Shown here in pieces: positions 8,959 through 17,458 of a stretch of 64,000 bases of DNA. Below the pieces are notes generated by a model, which ran no database searches, was not told the DNA's origin, and saw nothing but the letters and a program-made list of their open reading frames with translations. Made by a program: the position numbers and the translations under genes. The DNA is from Pseudomonas fluorescens NCIMB 11764 (GTDB lineage Bacteria; Pseudomonadota; Gammaproteobacteria; Pseudomonadales; Pseudomonadaceae). How positions within the stretch are numbered: the stretch's first letter is position 1; each line of letters starts with the position of its first letter. Where the stretch lies: contig NZ_CP010945.1 of the NCBI RefSeq assembly GCF_000293885.2, positions 3,926,001 to 3,990,000 of the forward strand, read 5' to 3'.

Positions 8959-10383
8959 CTAGTAGGCTTGTTTGCCGGAGAAGGCCGATACCGTCCGTAA
9001 AAGAATGATGAAGTCCAGCCAGAGCGACCAGTTGTTGATGTACTCGATGTCTGAGTCAACCCGCCGAATCATTTGTTCTATATCTTTCGTTTCACCGCGA
9101 AGGCCGCGCACCTGAGCCAGGCCGGTGATGCCCGGTTTAATGTTGTGGCGCGCAAAGTAGCCCGAGACATCGGGCGAGTACTGCACGTCGTGCTGGATCG
9201 CGTGCGGACGAGGGCCTACCAGCGACATTTCCCCCATCAACACGTTGAACAACTGCGGTAGTTCATCCAGGCTGGTTTTCCGAATAAAGGCGCCGACCCT
9301 CGTCACGCGTGGATCATTCTTTTGTGCCTGCTTGACGGTGCCGTCCGACGCTTGATGGACCACCATGCTTCTGAACTTCCAGATCCGGAAAACTTCGCCA
9401 CTCCACCCCATGCGTTGTTGACGAAAGAACACAGGGCCGGGGTTATCGATCTTGATCGCAAGGGCGACGATCGCCAGCACGGGCGCCGCAAAAAGCAGGA
9501 TGAGAAAAGCTCCGACCTTGTCTTCGAGATTCTTCAGAAACAGCCGCATACCCATCAGCGGCGTTTCGGACAAGGTCAGCACGGGAATGCCGGCAATCTC
9601 GCGAACGCTGTGGTTGATCAACTTCAAGGCGAAAATGTCAGGCACCCAGTTAACCCTGACGTGTTTGTCGAACAGGCTTAAATAGACCTTCTGGATAACT
9701 TCGGAGCCGCCCACAGGGGTCACAAAATAGACGGTACGAATGGCGTGTTTGACAACCAACTCATCAAGATCGGAGATATTGCCCAGTATCGACAGACGAG
9801 TTGCGCCTTCCTGGCCTTCCTTTCCCCAGTCATCGTCCGCGCCAATCAACACACAGCCGACGATGCGTTCACCGAGCCAGGGGTTATTGCTGATTTTCTT
9901 GTGGAGGTAGCTCGCCAGTTCCCCCGAGCCAATGATCAGCGAATTTTCCAGTTGCGTCGGGTGAGCCAGAAACCGCTTCTGCATTTCCCGTGTGGCGAGG
10001 TGCAAAAACAACTGGGCAAAGTAGCCAAGAACAAATAACTCCCCAACCAACAGCCGCGAATACCGTTCGCTTGTTTTGGTCAGAAAAGCCATGGCCACGA
10101 GAAAACCAAAGGTCGCGGTCCACGCTTTCAGAAGCTTGAAGGCTTTGACGGTAAAACCGACATTGCTGCGGTAAATGGCGTAGTGGTCGTACACCACCGC
10201 CAATGCCCCCAGCAGGAGCAGGAGCAGGATGACGTAATCCTGGGAAATGAAGCCGATATGATAATTGATCAAAAACCACGCGACACCGGTTACCGCAACG
10301 CAATCGAGACCGGCCTGAATGACGATACTGGTGCTGCTTCTTCGCTGGAGAACGGAACGCGTACTGTTGGGCTCAAAAATCAT
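8959..10383 (-). CDS. wcaJ: Undecaprenyl-phosphate glucose phosphotransferase (WcaJ-type)
   Basis: This 474-residue protein has the layout of polyisoprenyl-phosphate hexose-1-phosphate transferases: about four N-terminal membrane helices (roughly 20-125), a CoA-binding-like domain (about 135-265, with [17 protein letters not shown]), a fifth hydrophobic hairpin (about 285-315) and the C-terminal sugar-transferase domain. That last domain shows [24 protein letters not shown], the catalytic-type [15 protein letters not shown] and MSLVGPRPH, and [12 protein letters not shown]. The enzyme transfers glucose-1-phosphate (or another hexose-1-phosphate) to undecaprenyl phosphate in the inner membrane and so starts the repeat unit that the forward-strand glycosyltransferases extend. 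It is encoded on the opposite strand and so has its own promoter. Confidence 0.93.
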   Translation of the reverse strand: MIFEPNSTRSVLQRRSSTSIVIQAGLDCVAVTGVAWFLINYHIGFISQDYVILLLLLLGALAVVYDHYAIYRSNVGFTVKAFKLLKAWTATFGFLVAMAFLTKTSERYSRLLVGELFVLGYFAQLFLHLATREMQKRFLAHPTQLENSLIIGSGELASYLHKKISNNPWLGERIVGCVLIGADDDWGKEGQEGATRLSILGNISDLDELVVKHAIRTVYFVTPVGGSEVIQKVYLSLFDKHVRVNWVPDIFALKLINHSVREIAGIPVLTLSETPLMGMRLFLKNLEDKVGAFLILLFAAPVLAIVALAIKIDNPGPVFFRQQRMGWSGEVFRIWKFRSMVVHQASDGTVKQAQKNDPRVTRVGAFIRKTSLDELPQLFNVLMGEMSLVGPRPHAIQHDVQYSPDVSGYFARHNIKPGITGLAQVRGLRGETKDIEQMIRRVDSDIEYINNWSLWLDFIILLRTVSAFSGKQAY

Positions 10384-10797
10384 TTTCAGACCTCATTTGC
10401 TTTCCCTTGCGCTCGATATGACAGGATTCAGGTCAAACAGCCCTCGCTTGAGAGCCTCAGCGCCACCGACAAGTTACTCATGCTTGTGACAGGTCTCCAC
10501 CCTAAAATGTGTAAATCTGGTGAGACGAAGTCGGGTGCTATCACTTTAGCACCACTGTGCAAACATTCACTGAATCACTGCTGTTTCATACAACAATCAA
10601 GGCAAAAAATGAAGTTGGGCAGGAGGGGCCGAGCAAACACGGGGGGACGCCTCCGCGGTGTCTACCGCAGGCTTGTCTGATCAGCAATCTTGGGGACGGT
10701 AACTCGCGCGGGACAGACGTCTCGCAGGGCAGGGCTCAAGCGGCAGGGCGGGAACCGGGGTCCCCGTTTTCATCGTGGCGGTCCGGTTACACCGTTG
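10384..10797. other. Intergenic region upstream of wcaJ and downstream of the aau cytochrome gene
   Basis: About 414 bases without a supported gene. The left part must contain the wcaJ promoter, which reads leftwards. A clean inverted repeat lies at 10534-10553 and is listed separately. Short open frames crossing the region on the forward strand have no recognisable product. Nothing else stands out. Confidence 0.5.
10534..10553. promoter_or_regulatory. Inverted repeat upstream of wcaJ, possible operator
   Basis: Perfect 7-base arms GGTGCTA and TAGCACC surround a 6-base spacer, about 150 bases upstream of the wcaJ start. It could be a protein-binding site or a small hairpin. There is no U-tract on either side, which argues against a terminator. 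Function is inferred only from symmetry and position. Confidence 0.35.
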
Positions 10798-11319
10798 TCA
10801 GTTATTCATCCCGTCTTCAATGGCGATGCCTTGCGCACGCATCTGCTGGATCAGTTCGGCGCGGGTGCCGGGAAGGTTGAGCATGGTTTTTGCGCGTAGG
10901 GCCGCCACTTCTTCCGCGCTGTAAGGTTGATAATCCGCAGGTGTGCTTTTGCCGGCCATGCCGTCTGCACGCATGAGCCAGTTCAGCAAGTCGGCCAGCT
11001 GCGCGTTGTCCAGCGCGGACTGCGACATGCCGGGAACACGCACGAGAAACTCGCGCCCGCCCGGCACCTTGAGAAAGTTGCCGACAAATCCCGCCATCCG
11101 CGGTGTGTCATTGGCGGGGGAGCCCATGCCGTTGCCGAGGTGGCAACCGGCGCATTGCAATTGGTAATTCACGCCAACGCTGTAGCCGGCCTGGGCAATC
11201 GGTTTCTGCAGCGCTTCATTACCCGGCGCATGACGCTGCGCCGGGTCGGGGATGGCTCTGGCGTGTACGAGCGGGGCAGCCATGACGCAGGCAAGACCGA
11301 GGAATAGCAACTTACGCAT
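10798..11319 (-). CDS. Monohaem c-type cytochrome of the aralkylamine dehydrogenase operon
   Basis: A 173-residue exported protein. Residues 1-20 (RKLLFLGLACVMAAPLVHA) form a signal peptide, and CAGCH at 56-60 is the single haem c attachment site, followed by GNGMGSPANDTPRMAG. The ATG at 11319 was chosen because it starts the signal peptide; a longer frame back to 11436 would add an unconvincing leader. It is the last gene of the reverse-strand aauBEDA unit, 100 bases after aauA. In the Alcaligenes faecalis aromatic amine dehydrogenase cluster a small monohaem cytochrome gene is also found after aauA, so it likely takes part in periplasmic electron transfer from the dehydrogenase. That role is inference. 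Confidence 0.85.
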   Translation of the reverse strand: MRKLLFLGLACVMAAPLVHARAIPDPAQRHAPGNEALQKPIAQAGYSVGVNYQLQCAGCHLGNGMGSPANDTPRMAGFVGNFLKVPGGREFLVRVPGMSQSALDNAQLADLLNWLMRADGMAGKSTPADYQPYSAEEVAALRAKTMLNLPGTRAELIQQMRAQGIAIEDGMNN

Positions 11320-11419
11320 GACAGACACCTTGTGCTGATGGCCGGTAACCGCAAATAAAAAAAACGACAAACCCAAAAAAAAACCGCCGATTGCGCGAAC
11401 AATCGACGGCAACTGCGCG

Positions 11420-11941
11420 TTAAACCGCCACGCCACGAATGATCGAAACGGTGCAGTGGTAGATGTGCGATTTGGCGGCCAGGCACCAGTTCACATCGTT
11501 GTTGTTGAACGGGCGATAGGCCGGTTCTTCACTGTCGTTACGGGTGCAGGCGCACTGGGCGCAGCTCTGTTTACCGCAGCAGTCGTTGTACGAAATGATG
11601 TAGTCCTTGCCGTCGGCCGGGTTGCGGCACGTGCCGATCCAGGTGACTTGCGACGCTTCGGTGCCCGGCGGGCAGGACGTCACCGACCCCCCGCAGCAGC
11701 TGCACAGAAAACCGTCGATCGAGCAGTAGCGCCAGTAGTCGCAACTGTTCGGATCACCCGGGTCACCGGCCTTCGGGTTGTCCGCGGCCAGGGCTTTGCT
11801 GGTGCGGTCCAGCGGCAACAGCAGGGGCAGCGCGGCGCCCGCGACCATCAGGGAGCCCATGCGCGCCAGCAGTTTGCGACGCGAGGTGGTGTCGGCCACT
11901 CGACGGGTCGAGCGCTCGAATAACAGATCCAGCAGTTTCAT
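11420..11941 (-). CDS. aauA: Aralkylamine dehydrogenase, TTQ-bearing small (beta) subunit
   Basis: A 173-residue precursor. The N-terminus holds a twin-arginine type signal (SRRKLLARMG at 20-29, then a hydrophobic stretch to about 52), and the mature part is cysteine-rich. The tryptophan tryptophylquinone cofactor should form from Trp101 and Trp152. Asp76, Asp120 and Thr164 line up with Asp84, Asp128 and Thr172 of A. faecalis aromatic amine dehydrogenase, all with the same offset of eight, which favours that enzyme over methylamine dehydrogenase. With AauB it forms a periplasmic heterotetramer that deaminates aryl-ethylamines such as tryptamine, tyramine or phenylethylamine to aldehydes. It lies between aauD and the cytochrome gene in the classic order. 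Confidence 0.93.
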   Translation of the reverse strand: MKLLDLLFERSTRRVADTTSRRKLLARMGSLMVAGAALPLLLPLDRTSKALAADNPKAGDPGDPNSCDYWRYCSIDGFLCSCCGGSVTSCPPGTEASQVTWIGTCRNPADGKDYIISYNDCCGKQSCAQCACTRNDSEEPAYRPFNNNDVNWCLAAKSHIYHCTVSIIRGVAV

Positions 11942-11960
11942 AAAAGTCTCCCTGCCTTAA

Positions 11961-12581
11961 TCAGTGGCTATGGCCGTGGCTGTGATCGTGAGCGTGCGGC
12001 TGGCTGTTCAGGTATTCCTGCAGCGTGGCGCTTTTCAGGTGTTCGACTTCGAACAGGCTGTCCAGGTGCTCGCGGGAGTTGACCAGGCCTTTGGCGCGCA
12101 AGGTGCCGGTCTTGTCGATCAGGGCGGCGTACGGCAGCTTGCCGATCTGATAGGTCATGCCGACTTCCGGCCCGACCACATAAGTGGCGTCTTCCAGTTT
12201 GTGTTCGCGGATCAGCGCTTGCTGGGCGTCCATGTCACCATCGCTGATGAACACCACGTCGAGGCGATTCGCCTGTTCCCTGGCAATCGACTTGATCGCC
12301 GGCAGCAGGGATTTGCAGATCGGGCAGGTCGGCGAAAGGAAAAACAGCAGTTGGGATTTTTCACCGGCATAGCCGAAGTTGACCGGGCGACCGTGACGGT
12401 CGGAAGCCGTGACTTGCGGCGCGGCTTCGTTGACTGCCACGCCTTTGTCGACCATCAGCGCACCGGCCGGGGCCAGACGCCCGTGCAGCACACCAATCTG
12501 CCGGACCAGGCCCATGACGACAAACGCCACGGCCACCAGCAGTACCCAGAGCAGAACGTTGGAAACGATTAAGCCTTCCAT
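11961..12581 (-). CDS. aauD: MauD-like thioredoxin-fold maturation protein
   Basis: A 206-residue membrane-anchored protein: one N-terminal helix (about 5-28) and a periplasmic thioredoxin-like domain with the CPIC motif in LFFLSPTCPICKSLLPAIK. MauD-type proteins are needed for correct disulfide formation in the small subunit, which has six disulfides in known relatives. The C-terminus ends in a histidine-rich tail (HAHDHSHGHSH) that could bind a metal; this is not a standard part of the thioredoxin fold. The gene is 19 bases upstream of aauA and 3 bases downstream of aauE, so it is clearly in the same operon. Confidence 0.9.
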   Translation of the reverse strand: MEGLIVSNVLLWVLLVAVAFVVMGLVRQIGVLHGRLAPAGALMVDKGVAVNEAAPQVTASDRHGRPVNFGYAGEKSQLLFFLSPTCPICKSLLPAIKSIAREQANRLDVVFISDGDMDAQQALIREHKLEDATYVVGPEVGMTYQIGKLPYAALIDKTGTLRAKGLVNSREHLDSLFEVEHLKSATLQEYLNSQPHAHDHSHGHSH

Positions 12582-12584
12582 TGA

Positions 12585-13124
12585 TCACCTACCAATCAGT
12601 TTGAGCAGAAGAGGGGAGTTCGCCAGCAAGCCGTCGGCTGCGGCGTAAATCAGCAGCGCGACGGCGCTGGCGGCGACAGTGACGAAGCCGTCGAAAAAAC
12701 CAAGGTCACGGGCGACCGGCGACACGCTGGCCAGCAGCGCCAGGACCACCAGCGCGCTGTTGCGCAACAGCAGAACCGGACGCAATGGCTGCGCCTGGTC
12801 CGGGCCGGCACAACCGCAGTCGATGTCGCCGCGACCGCGCCACAGGTTGATGCCGATGGCCGCGGCGTAGAGCGCGATCAGGCTGGCAGCACTGAGCGCC
12901 GCCCACGAACGGCAGGCCGGCACCAGCAGCGCAAAGGCAATCGCCAGTTCAATCACTGGAATGACTCGGGCGACAGGGCGCACGATCGCGCCAGGCAGCA
13001 GTTGGTAGTCGCCCAGTTGCCTGGCAAAACGTGCCGGTGCACGTAACTTGTGCGTCGCGGCACTGGCCAGCAACACCGCAATCGCGAGCGCGCTGGCAAT
13101 GATGAAGATCGGATCGATATACAT
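12585..13124 (-). CDS. aauE: MauE-like membrane protein for small-subunit maturation
   Basis: A 179-residue integral membrane protein with about four hydrophobic segments (near 7-25, 50-70, 75-95 and 118-165) and a DIDCGCAGPDQ motif after the third, typical of MauE/DoxX-like proteins. MauE is thought to work with MauD in making or transporting the disulfide-rich small subunit. The two cysteines of CGC could pass electrons from MauD. It starts 13 bases after the aauB stop and ends 3 bases before aauD. Confidence 0.9.
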   Translation of the reverse strand: MYIDPIFIIASALAIAVLLASAATHKLRAPARFARQLGDYQLLPGAIVRPVARVIPVIELAIAFALLVPACRSWAALSAASLIALYAAAIGINLWRGRGDIDCGCAGPDQAQPLRPVLLLRNSALVVLALLASVSPVARDLGFFDGFVTVAASAVALLIYAAADGLLANSPLLLKLIGR

Positions 13125-13137
13125 GGCCGAACCTCGT

Positions 13138-14286
13138 TTAGTAGCTCATGACCTGAGTCGCGGTTTTGGCGACTTTCGGCATGCTGCCAGTGAGCGTGTT
13201 GGTCTTGAGGTCGAAAATCTGCAAGCCGCCTTCAACGTCCGTGCCGAGCAGCAGCGGCTTGTCGTCGCCGGTGGCTTGCATGCTCCAGACCGGTACCGGT
13301 GCTTCCAGCGTCGCCACCTTCTTGTGGGTTTTCAGATCAAACGCCCAGATCAGCGGGCTCGGGTCTTCCCACTTCATCGGTTCGTGAGCGTCGTGCATCA
13401 GCACGTACAAACGGTTCAGCTTTGGCGCGACGGCCATCAGCTGCCAGCCACCGGGCGCCCATCCGGCTTTCTTTTCCTCGTCGCTGGTCAGTGACCACGC
13501 CGGCAGGATTTTCGGTGCATCGGCAGAGAAATCCACCGGGCGCACCGTGCCCGTCGTGGTGGTGAAGTAATAGGTGTCGCCGATGTTCACCGCGCGCTCA
13601 TTGAGCTTCTCAGCATTGGGGTCGAAGAACGGCGTGCGGCTGCGCGCGGTTTCCTGGCCCTGATCGTTGAGCGTGATCACCTGCAGGCTGCCATCGCCGC
13701 ACAGCGAGGCGAAGCGGCGGTTGCCGATCGGGTAGTTGAGTACGCAACCCGGAATCGCCAGTTCAGCGGCGACGGACTTGGCCTGGGTGTCGACCACGGT
13801 CACTGAAGTCGACGGCGTGAAGTTGTAGACGTAGACGAAGCGGTCATCGCCGCTGGTCTTCAAGCCGTAGCGCTGGGTCAGCGACTCGGCGCGCTTGGTC
13901 GGAATCAACAGCTCCCAGGCCGGCGACAGGGTCGAGCTGTCCCATGCGGTCAACACATCCGTGCGTGTGCCACGGGTGCCGCGTGAGTAAAAGATGTCGG
14001 CGCTGTAGAGGGTTTTCTGATCGTGGCTGAGCGTCGAAGGCGCCGCAAAACCGGTGGGTACCATGCCGAGGACGCGTTTTTTGTCGGGGTCGACCACGGT
14101 GACGCGGCCGGCCACGAAGCTTTCGAATTCGACGTCGACGATGAACGCGCGATGGACTTCCGGTGGAAATGCCAGAACGGTCTGGCCGATCGTGTCAGCG
14201 GGCAGATCCGCGCTGGCATTGTTCAAACCCAGTACCAGCAGGCTGAGACTCAGCGCTGACTGTACGGTGATCCTGGTGGCTCGCAT
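13138..14286 (-). CDS. aauB: Aralkylamine dehydrogenase, large (alpha) subunit
   Basis: A 382-residue exported protein with a signal peptide (about 1-26, ending NNASA) and a seven-bladed beta-propeller of the amine dehydrogenase heavy chain family. Landmarks are RAFIVDVEFESFVAGRV, SADIFYSRGTRGTRTDV, SVTVVDTQAKSVAAELAIPG and a C-terminal VWSMQATGDDKPLLL blade. The subunit has no cofactor of its own; it shapes the substrate channel to the TTQ of AauA. A strong ribosome site (GGGAGTT) precedes the ATG at 14286. It is the first gene of the operon, about 275 bases from the sensor kinase gene on the same strand, so the aau promoter should lie in that gap. Confidence 0.93.
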   Translation of the reverse strand: MRATRITVQSALSLSLLVLGLNNASADLPADTIGQTVLAFPPEVHRAFIVDVEFESFVAGRVTVVDPDKKRVLGMVPTGFAAPSTLSHDQKTLYSADIFYSRGTRGTRTDVLTAWDSSTLSPAWELLIPTKRAESLTQRYGLKTSGDDRFVYVYNFTPSTSVTVVDTQAKSVAAELAIPGCVLNYPIGNRRFASLCGDGSLQVITLNDQGQETARSRTPFFDPNAEKLNERAVNIGDTYYFTTTTGTVRPVDFSADAPKILPAWSLTSDEEKKAGWAPGGWQLMAVAPKLNRLYVLMHDAHEPMKWEDPSPLIWAFDLKTHKKVATLEAPVPVWSMQATGDDKPLLLGTDVEGGLQIFDLKTNTLTGSMPKVAKTATQVMSY

Positions 14287-14480
14287 TAGGGGGAACTCCC
14301 TGAATTATTGTTCACGCAAATCGCGGGTGCATTGGCAGATTTTTGCAGTTCGATTCTGCCTCGCCGGCCGAGGGGGTGAATTGCTGTGGCTGCCAAGTGT
14401 TTGTGTGTCTGTGCCAGTCTCAAGAAGCACATTTCGAAATCGCAGAAACTGCCGATCAACTGGGCGCGGGAGTCGGGTGA

Positions 14481-14521
14481 AAAACCTGTGGCAAGGGGGT
14501 AAACCCCTCGCCACAGGTTTT
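14481..14521 (-). terminator. Hairpin after the FixL-like kinase gene
   Basis: A long imperfect stem (AAAACCTGTGGC...GCCACAGGTTTT) encloses CCCC/GGGG arms. Read on the reverse strand it is followed by a run of T, so it can end transcription of the kinase gene before aauB begins. Its core also resembles the GTGGCGAGGG type of Pseudomonas repetitive palindrome. Confidence 0.65.
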
Positions 14522-14561
14522 GTGCTTGTCTCAGGTTTTGGTCGTAGCGAGTCTTCGAGTG

Positions 14562-16043
14562 TCAGGCGGGAGTGGCGAGGGGAAGGGAGAAGGTGAACAC
14601 GGCGCCGCAGGGCTCAAGGTTTTGCGCCCAGATATCGCCACGGTGGCGGCCGATGATGTTTTTGCACAGCGCCAGGCCGATGCCGTTGCCGCTGACCTTG
14701 GAGGAGAAGAAGCCGTCGAAGAGCTTCTCTTGCGCCTGGGCCTGAATGCCGCGACCGCAGTCTTCGATGCGCACCAGCGCCAGGTGGTTCTCGGCGCTGG
14801 CCTGAATCCGCAACACCCGTCGTTCGACCGGCAAGTCGTTCATCTCTTCAATCGCGTTGAACGCCAGATTGAGAATGACCTGACCGATCAGCACTTTTTC
14901 GCAGCTCACCATCAGCGGCACCGGGCTGGCGACAATGTCGACGCGGACCTGACTCGGGTCGGCGCGCAGGCTGATGAAGTAACGGGTTTCGCGCAGCAAC
15001 GCATTGAGGTCGATCAGCTCTTCGCTTTGCTCCAGCTTGACCACGTAATCGCGCACGCTCTTGATGATCAGCGACGCATGCTCGATTTGCCGCACGGCGT
15101 TTTGCAAGCCCCAGGCGACGCCCTGATCGGTGGCTTGCTCTTTGTTCAGGCGAATCATCGCGCCTTCGATGAAGTTGCGGGTGGCGGCCAGCGGCTGGCT
15201 CAGCTCATGGGCTATCGCCACGGCCATTTCGCCCATGGCGTTGTAGCGGGCCAGGTACTCGAGTTTTTGCTCGCTGACGCGCCGCGCTTCTTCGGCGCGC
15301 ACTTGCTCGGTGACGTCGCGAAACAACAGCAGATGGCCAACCAGATCGTCTTCGATTTCGATAAAACGACAGGTCGCTTCATGCCAGCGCCACTCACCGT
15401 CGCGGCGCTGCACGTGGTAATGCACGCTGAACGGTGCGTGTTCCGGTGTTTCGCTGGCCAACTGTTGCAACAGGCGCTGGCGTGACTCCTCGTCGCACCA
15501 GGACAGGAAATTTTCGCCGATCAGCGCGTGCTCTTCGCTGTTGAGCAAATGGGCGCCGGAGTCGCTGATAAAACGGATATCTCCCTCAGGACCAAGCACC
15601 GCAACACCTTCGGCCAGGTCCTGCATGAACGCCTTGAGCCGACTCTCGAAACGCTTGAGGTCGCGCTTGACCTTGTCTTCCCTGGAAATGTCGCGGAATT
15701 GCACCATCAACACATCGCGCCCTTCCAGATGCACCAGTGTGGCGACCGCCTCGGACAGAATTTCAACCCCCTGCTTGGAGCGATAACACCACTCGATGGC
15801 GCGCTGGCCCGTGCGCGCGGCGCCTTCGAGCCAGCGCAAACCCACCGAGCGCCGGTACTTCGGCGCATCGCGGGTCATGTCCGGGGCTTTGAGCGGCGTC
15901 AGTTCTTCCAGGGTGAAACCGAGCGCGCTCAGGGCGGCGGCGTTGGCCCAGAGAATCTCCTTGCTCTGTGCGTCGTGAAGAATGATGCACAACGGCATGG
16001 CTTCGATGAGGGTGAAAAAGTCGTGCGGTTTTGGCAGGTACAT
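14562..16043 (-). CDS. Soluble PAS-PAS sensor histidine kinase (FixL-like)
   Basis: A 493-residue cytoplasmic kinase without membrane segments. It has two PAS domains (about 10-120 and 140-250, each ending with an FRDIS/FRDVT element), a HisKA domain with His279 in AIAHELSQPLAATRNF, and an HATPase domain with an N-box (LNLAFNAIEEM), EDCGRGI and GNGIGLALCKNIIGRH. The HELSQPLAA sequence is typical of FixL/StyS/TodS-type kinases. The likely partner is the FixJ-like regulator at 24276-24905, as no receiver gene adjoins it. It is divergent from iacA across 225 bases, which suggests it senses indole-3-acetate or a metabolite and controls the cluster. The ligand is not evident; no haem ligand was assigned. 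Confidence 0.88.
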   Translation of the reverse strand: MYLPKPHDFFTLIEAMPLCIILHDAQSKEILWANAAALSALGFTLEELTPLKAPDMTRDAPKYRRSVGLRWLEGAARTGQRAIEWCYRSKQGVEILSEAVATLVHLEGRDVLMVQFRDISREDKVKRDLKRFESRLKAFMQDLAEGVAVLGPEGDIRFISDSGAHLLNSEEHALIGENFLSWCDEESRQRLLQQLASETPEHAPFSVHYHVQRRDGEWRWHEATCRFIEIEDDLVGHLLLFRDVTEQVRAEEARRVSEQKLEYLARYNAMGEMAVAIAHELSQPLAATRNFIEGAMIRLNKEQATDQGVAWGLQNAVRQIEHASLIIKSVRDYVVKLEQSEELIDLNALLRETRYFISLRADPSQVRVDIVASPVPLMVSCEKVLIGQVILNLAFNAIEEMNDLPVERRVLRIQASAENHLALVRIEDCGRGIQAQAQEKLFDGFFSSKVSGNGIGLALCKNIIGRHRGDIWAQNLEPCGAVFTFSLPLATPA

Positions 16044-16147
16044 CGCGCAGCCCAGAGGAACCGGTGAAAGGGAAGTATGGCGTTTTATACCGTCTTGCGC
16101 GTGGGGATGCGCTCAGAAGTAACCGGGGGCGGGCTAGGGGATTTCTT

Positions 16148-16161
16148 TAGCCAAGTGGCTA
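16148..16161. promoter_or_regulatory. Palindrome between the kinase gene and iacA
   Basis: TAGCCA and TGGCTA form perfect 6-base arms around a 2-base centre, about 110 bases upstream of the iacA start in the divergent promoter region. It is a candidate regulator-binding site for the cluster. This is based only on symmetry and position. Confidence 0.35.
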
Positions 16162-16268
16162 CACGCACCAATAGTGGCGACCCGATGCGGTTTTTACACT
16201 GAGCCCATCAACGGTCGCCACGCCGCCAGGCAGGCTCCGACCAATAACAATTAAACGGAGAGAAGCCC

Positions 16269-17432
16269 ATGCTGCGTTCAGCTGTCGCGGAGAAAGACCC
16301 TCTGCCAGGCGTCGACGAGAACACCGTCCACAGCCAGGCCTTTGAGCAGGTGCTGGAGGAAGTGCGCCAGCGTCGTGAGGAATTCGACACCGGCTCCCAC
16401 GTGCCGAGGGACATGATCGAACGCTTCAAGCAGGTGGGCATCTACCGTGCCGCCACGCCGAAATGCTTTGGCGGTGACGCCCTGGCGCCGGCGCTGTTCC
16501 TGCGAATGATCGAACGCATTTCCGAAGCCGACGGCTCGGCCGGCTGGGTGGCCAGCTTCGGCAGTGCGGGTGTTTATCTCGCCGCATTGCCGCCAGAAAC
16601 CCTCGCTGAAATTTACTCTAAAAGTCCTGACCTGGTGTTCGCCGGCGGCTTGTTTCCGCTGCAACCCGCCGAAACCGTCGAGGGCGGCTGGCAGGTCAGC
16701 GGCACCTGGAAATTCGCCAGCGGCTGCAAGGGCGCTGACCTGCTCGGCGTGGGTATTGGCGCTGCCGGCGGCAAACCACGCACCGCGGTCTTGCGCGCCG
16801 ATCAAGTCGACATCGTCGAAAACTGGGACGTGGTCGGCCTCAAAGGCACTGGCAGCCACGATTTACGCGTCACCGACCAACGCGTCGATGAACGCTGGAC
16901 CTTCATCCGTGGCGGCGCTTCGACCATCGACGAGCCGCTGTTCCGCTACCCCTCGATTGCCTACGCCGCGCAAGTGCTGGCCGTGGTCAACCTCGGCCTG
17001 GCCCGCGCCGCGCTCGATGAAGTCAGCCGCATGGCGGCCGGCAGCGGCATCACCGGCGCGCCGAAAATGGCCGACCGTGCCTACGTGCGCATCGAGATCG
17101 CCAAGGCCGAAGCGCGTTTGGCCGCCGCGCGCGGTTTCTTCTACGGCGCCACCGAGCAGGTGTGGCATTCGATCCTTGCCGGCAACCCGGTTACCGCCGA
17201 ACAAACCAGCCTGTTGCGCCTCAGCGCGATCCACGTTTCCCAGGCCGGAGCGGCCGTGGTGCAGAGCGCTTACAGCCTCGCCGGCACCACCGCGATTTAC
17301 CTGCGCCATCCGCTGCAGCGCTACCTGCGCGATTCGATGGTGGTCACCCAACACGCGTTCCTCAGCGAAGGCCTGTACGACGGCGCCGGCTCGGTGTTCC
17401 TCGGCGTGCCGCCATTCCCTGGCTACATCTGA
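16269..17432 (+). CDS. iacA: IacA, acyl-CoA-dehydrogenase-like flavin monooxygenase for indole-3-acetate
   Basis: This 387-residue protein has the acyl-CoA dehydrogenase fold used by group D flavin monooxygenases: an N-terminal helical domain with PKCFGG and EADGSAGWVASFG, a beta-barrel middle (WQVSGTWKFASGCKGAD, VVGLKGTGSHDLRV) and a C-terminal helical bundle. In characterised iac clusters IacA hydroxylates indole-3-acetate using reduced flavin supplied by IacG. It lacks the CoA-handling logic expected of beta-oxidation neighbours, and the seven genes after it match the iac set. The ATG at 16269 has a good ribosome site (GGAGAG). It is the first gene of the forward operon. Confidence 0.93.
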   Translation: MLRSAVAEKDPLPGVDENTVHSQAFEQVLEEVRQRREEFDTGSHVPRDMIERFKQVGIYRAATPKCFGGDALAPALFLRMIERISEADGSAGWVASFGSAGVYLAALPPETLAEIYSKSPDLVFAGGLFPLQPAETVEGGWQVSGTWKFASGCKGADLLGVGIGAAGGKPRTAVLRADQVDIVENWDVVGLKGTGSHDLRVTDQRVDERWTFIRGGASTIDEPLFRYPSIAYAAQVLAVVNLGLARAALDEVSRMAAGSGITGAPKMADRAYVRIEIAKAEARLAAARGFFYGATEQVWHSILAGNPVTAEQTSLLRLSAIHVSQAGAAVVQSAYSLAGTTAIYLRHPLQRYLRDSMVVTQHAFLSEGLYDGAGSVFLGVPPFPGYI

Positions 17433-17458
17433 ACCCATTATTCAAAGGATCAACCCCC

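Noticed and set aside
14360..14400. TTGGCAGCC...GCAATT on the reverse strand as a sigma-54 promoter for aauB
   Set aside because: The distance between the GG and GC elements is two bases too short for a -24/-12 promoter.
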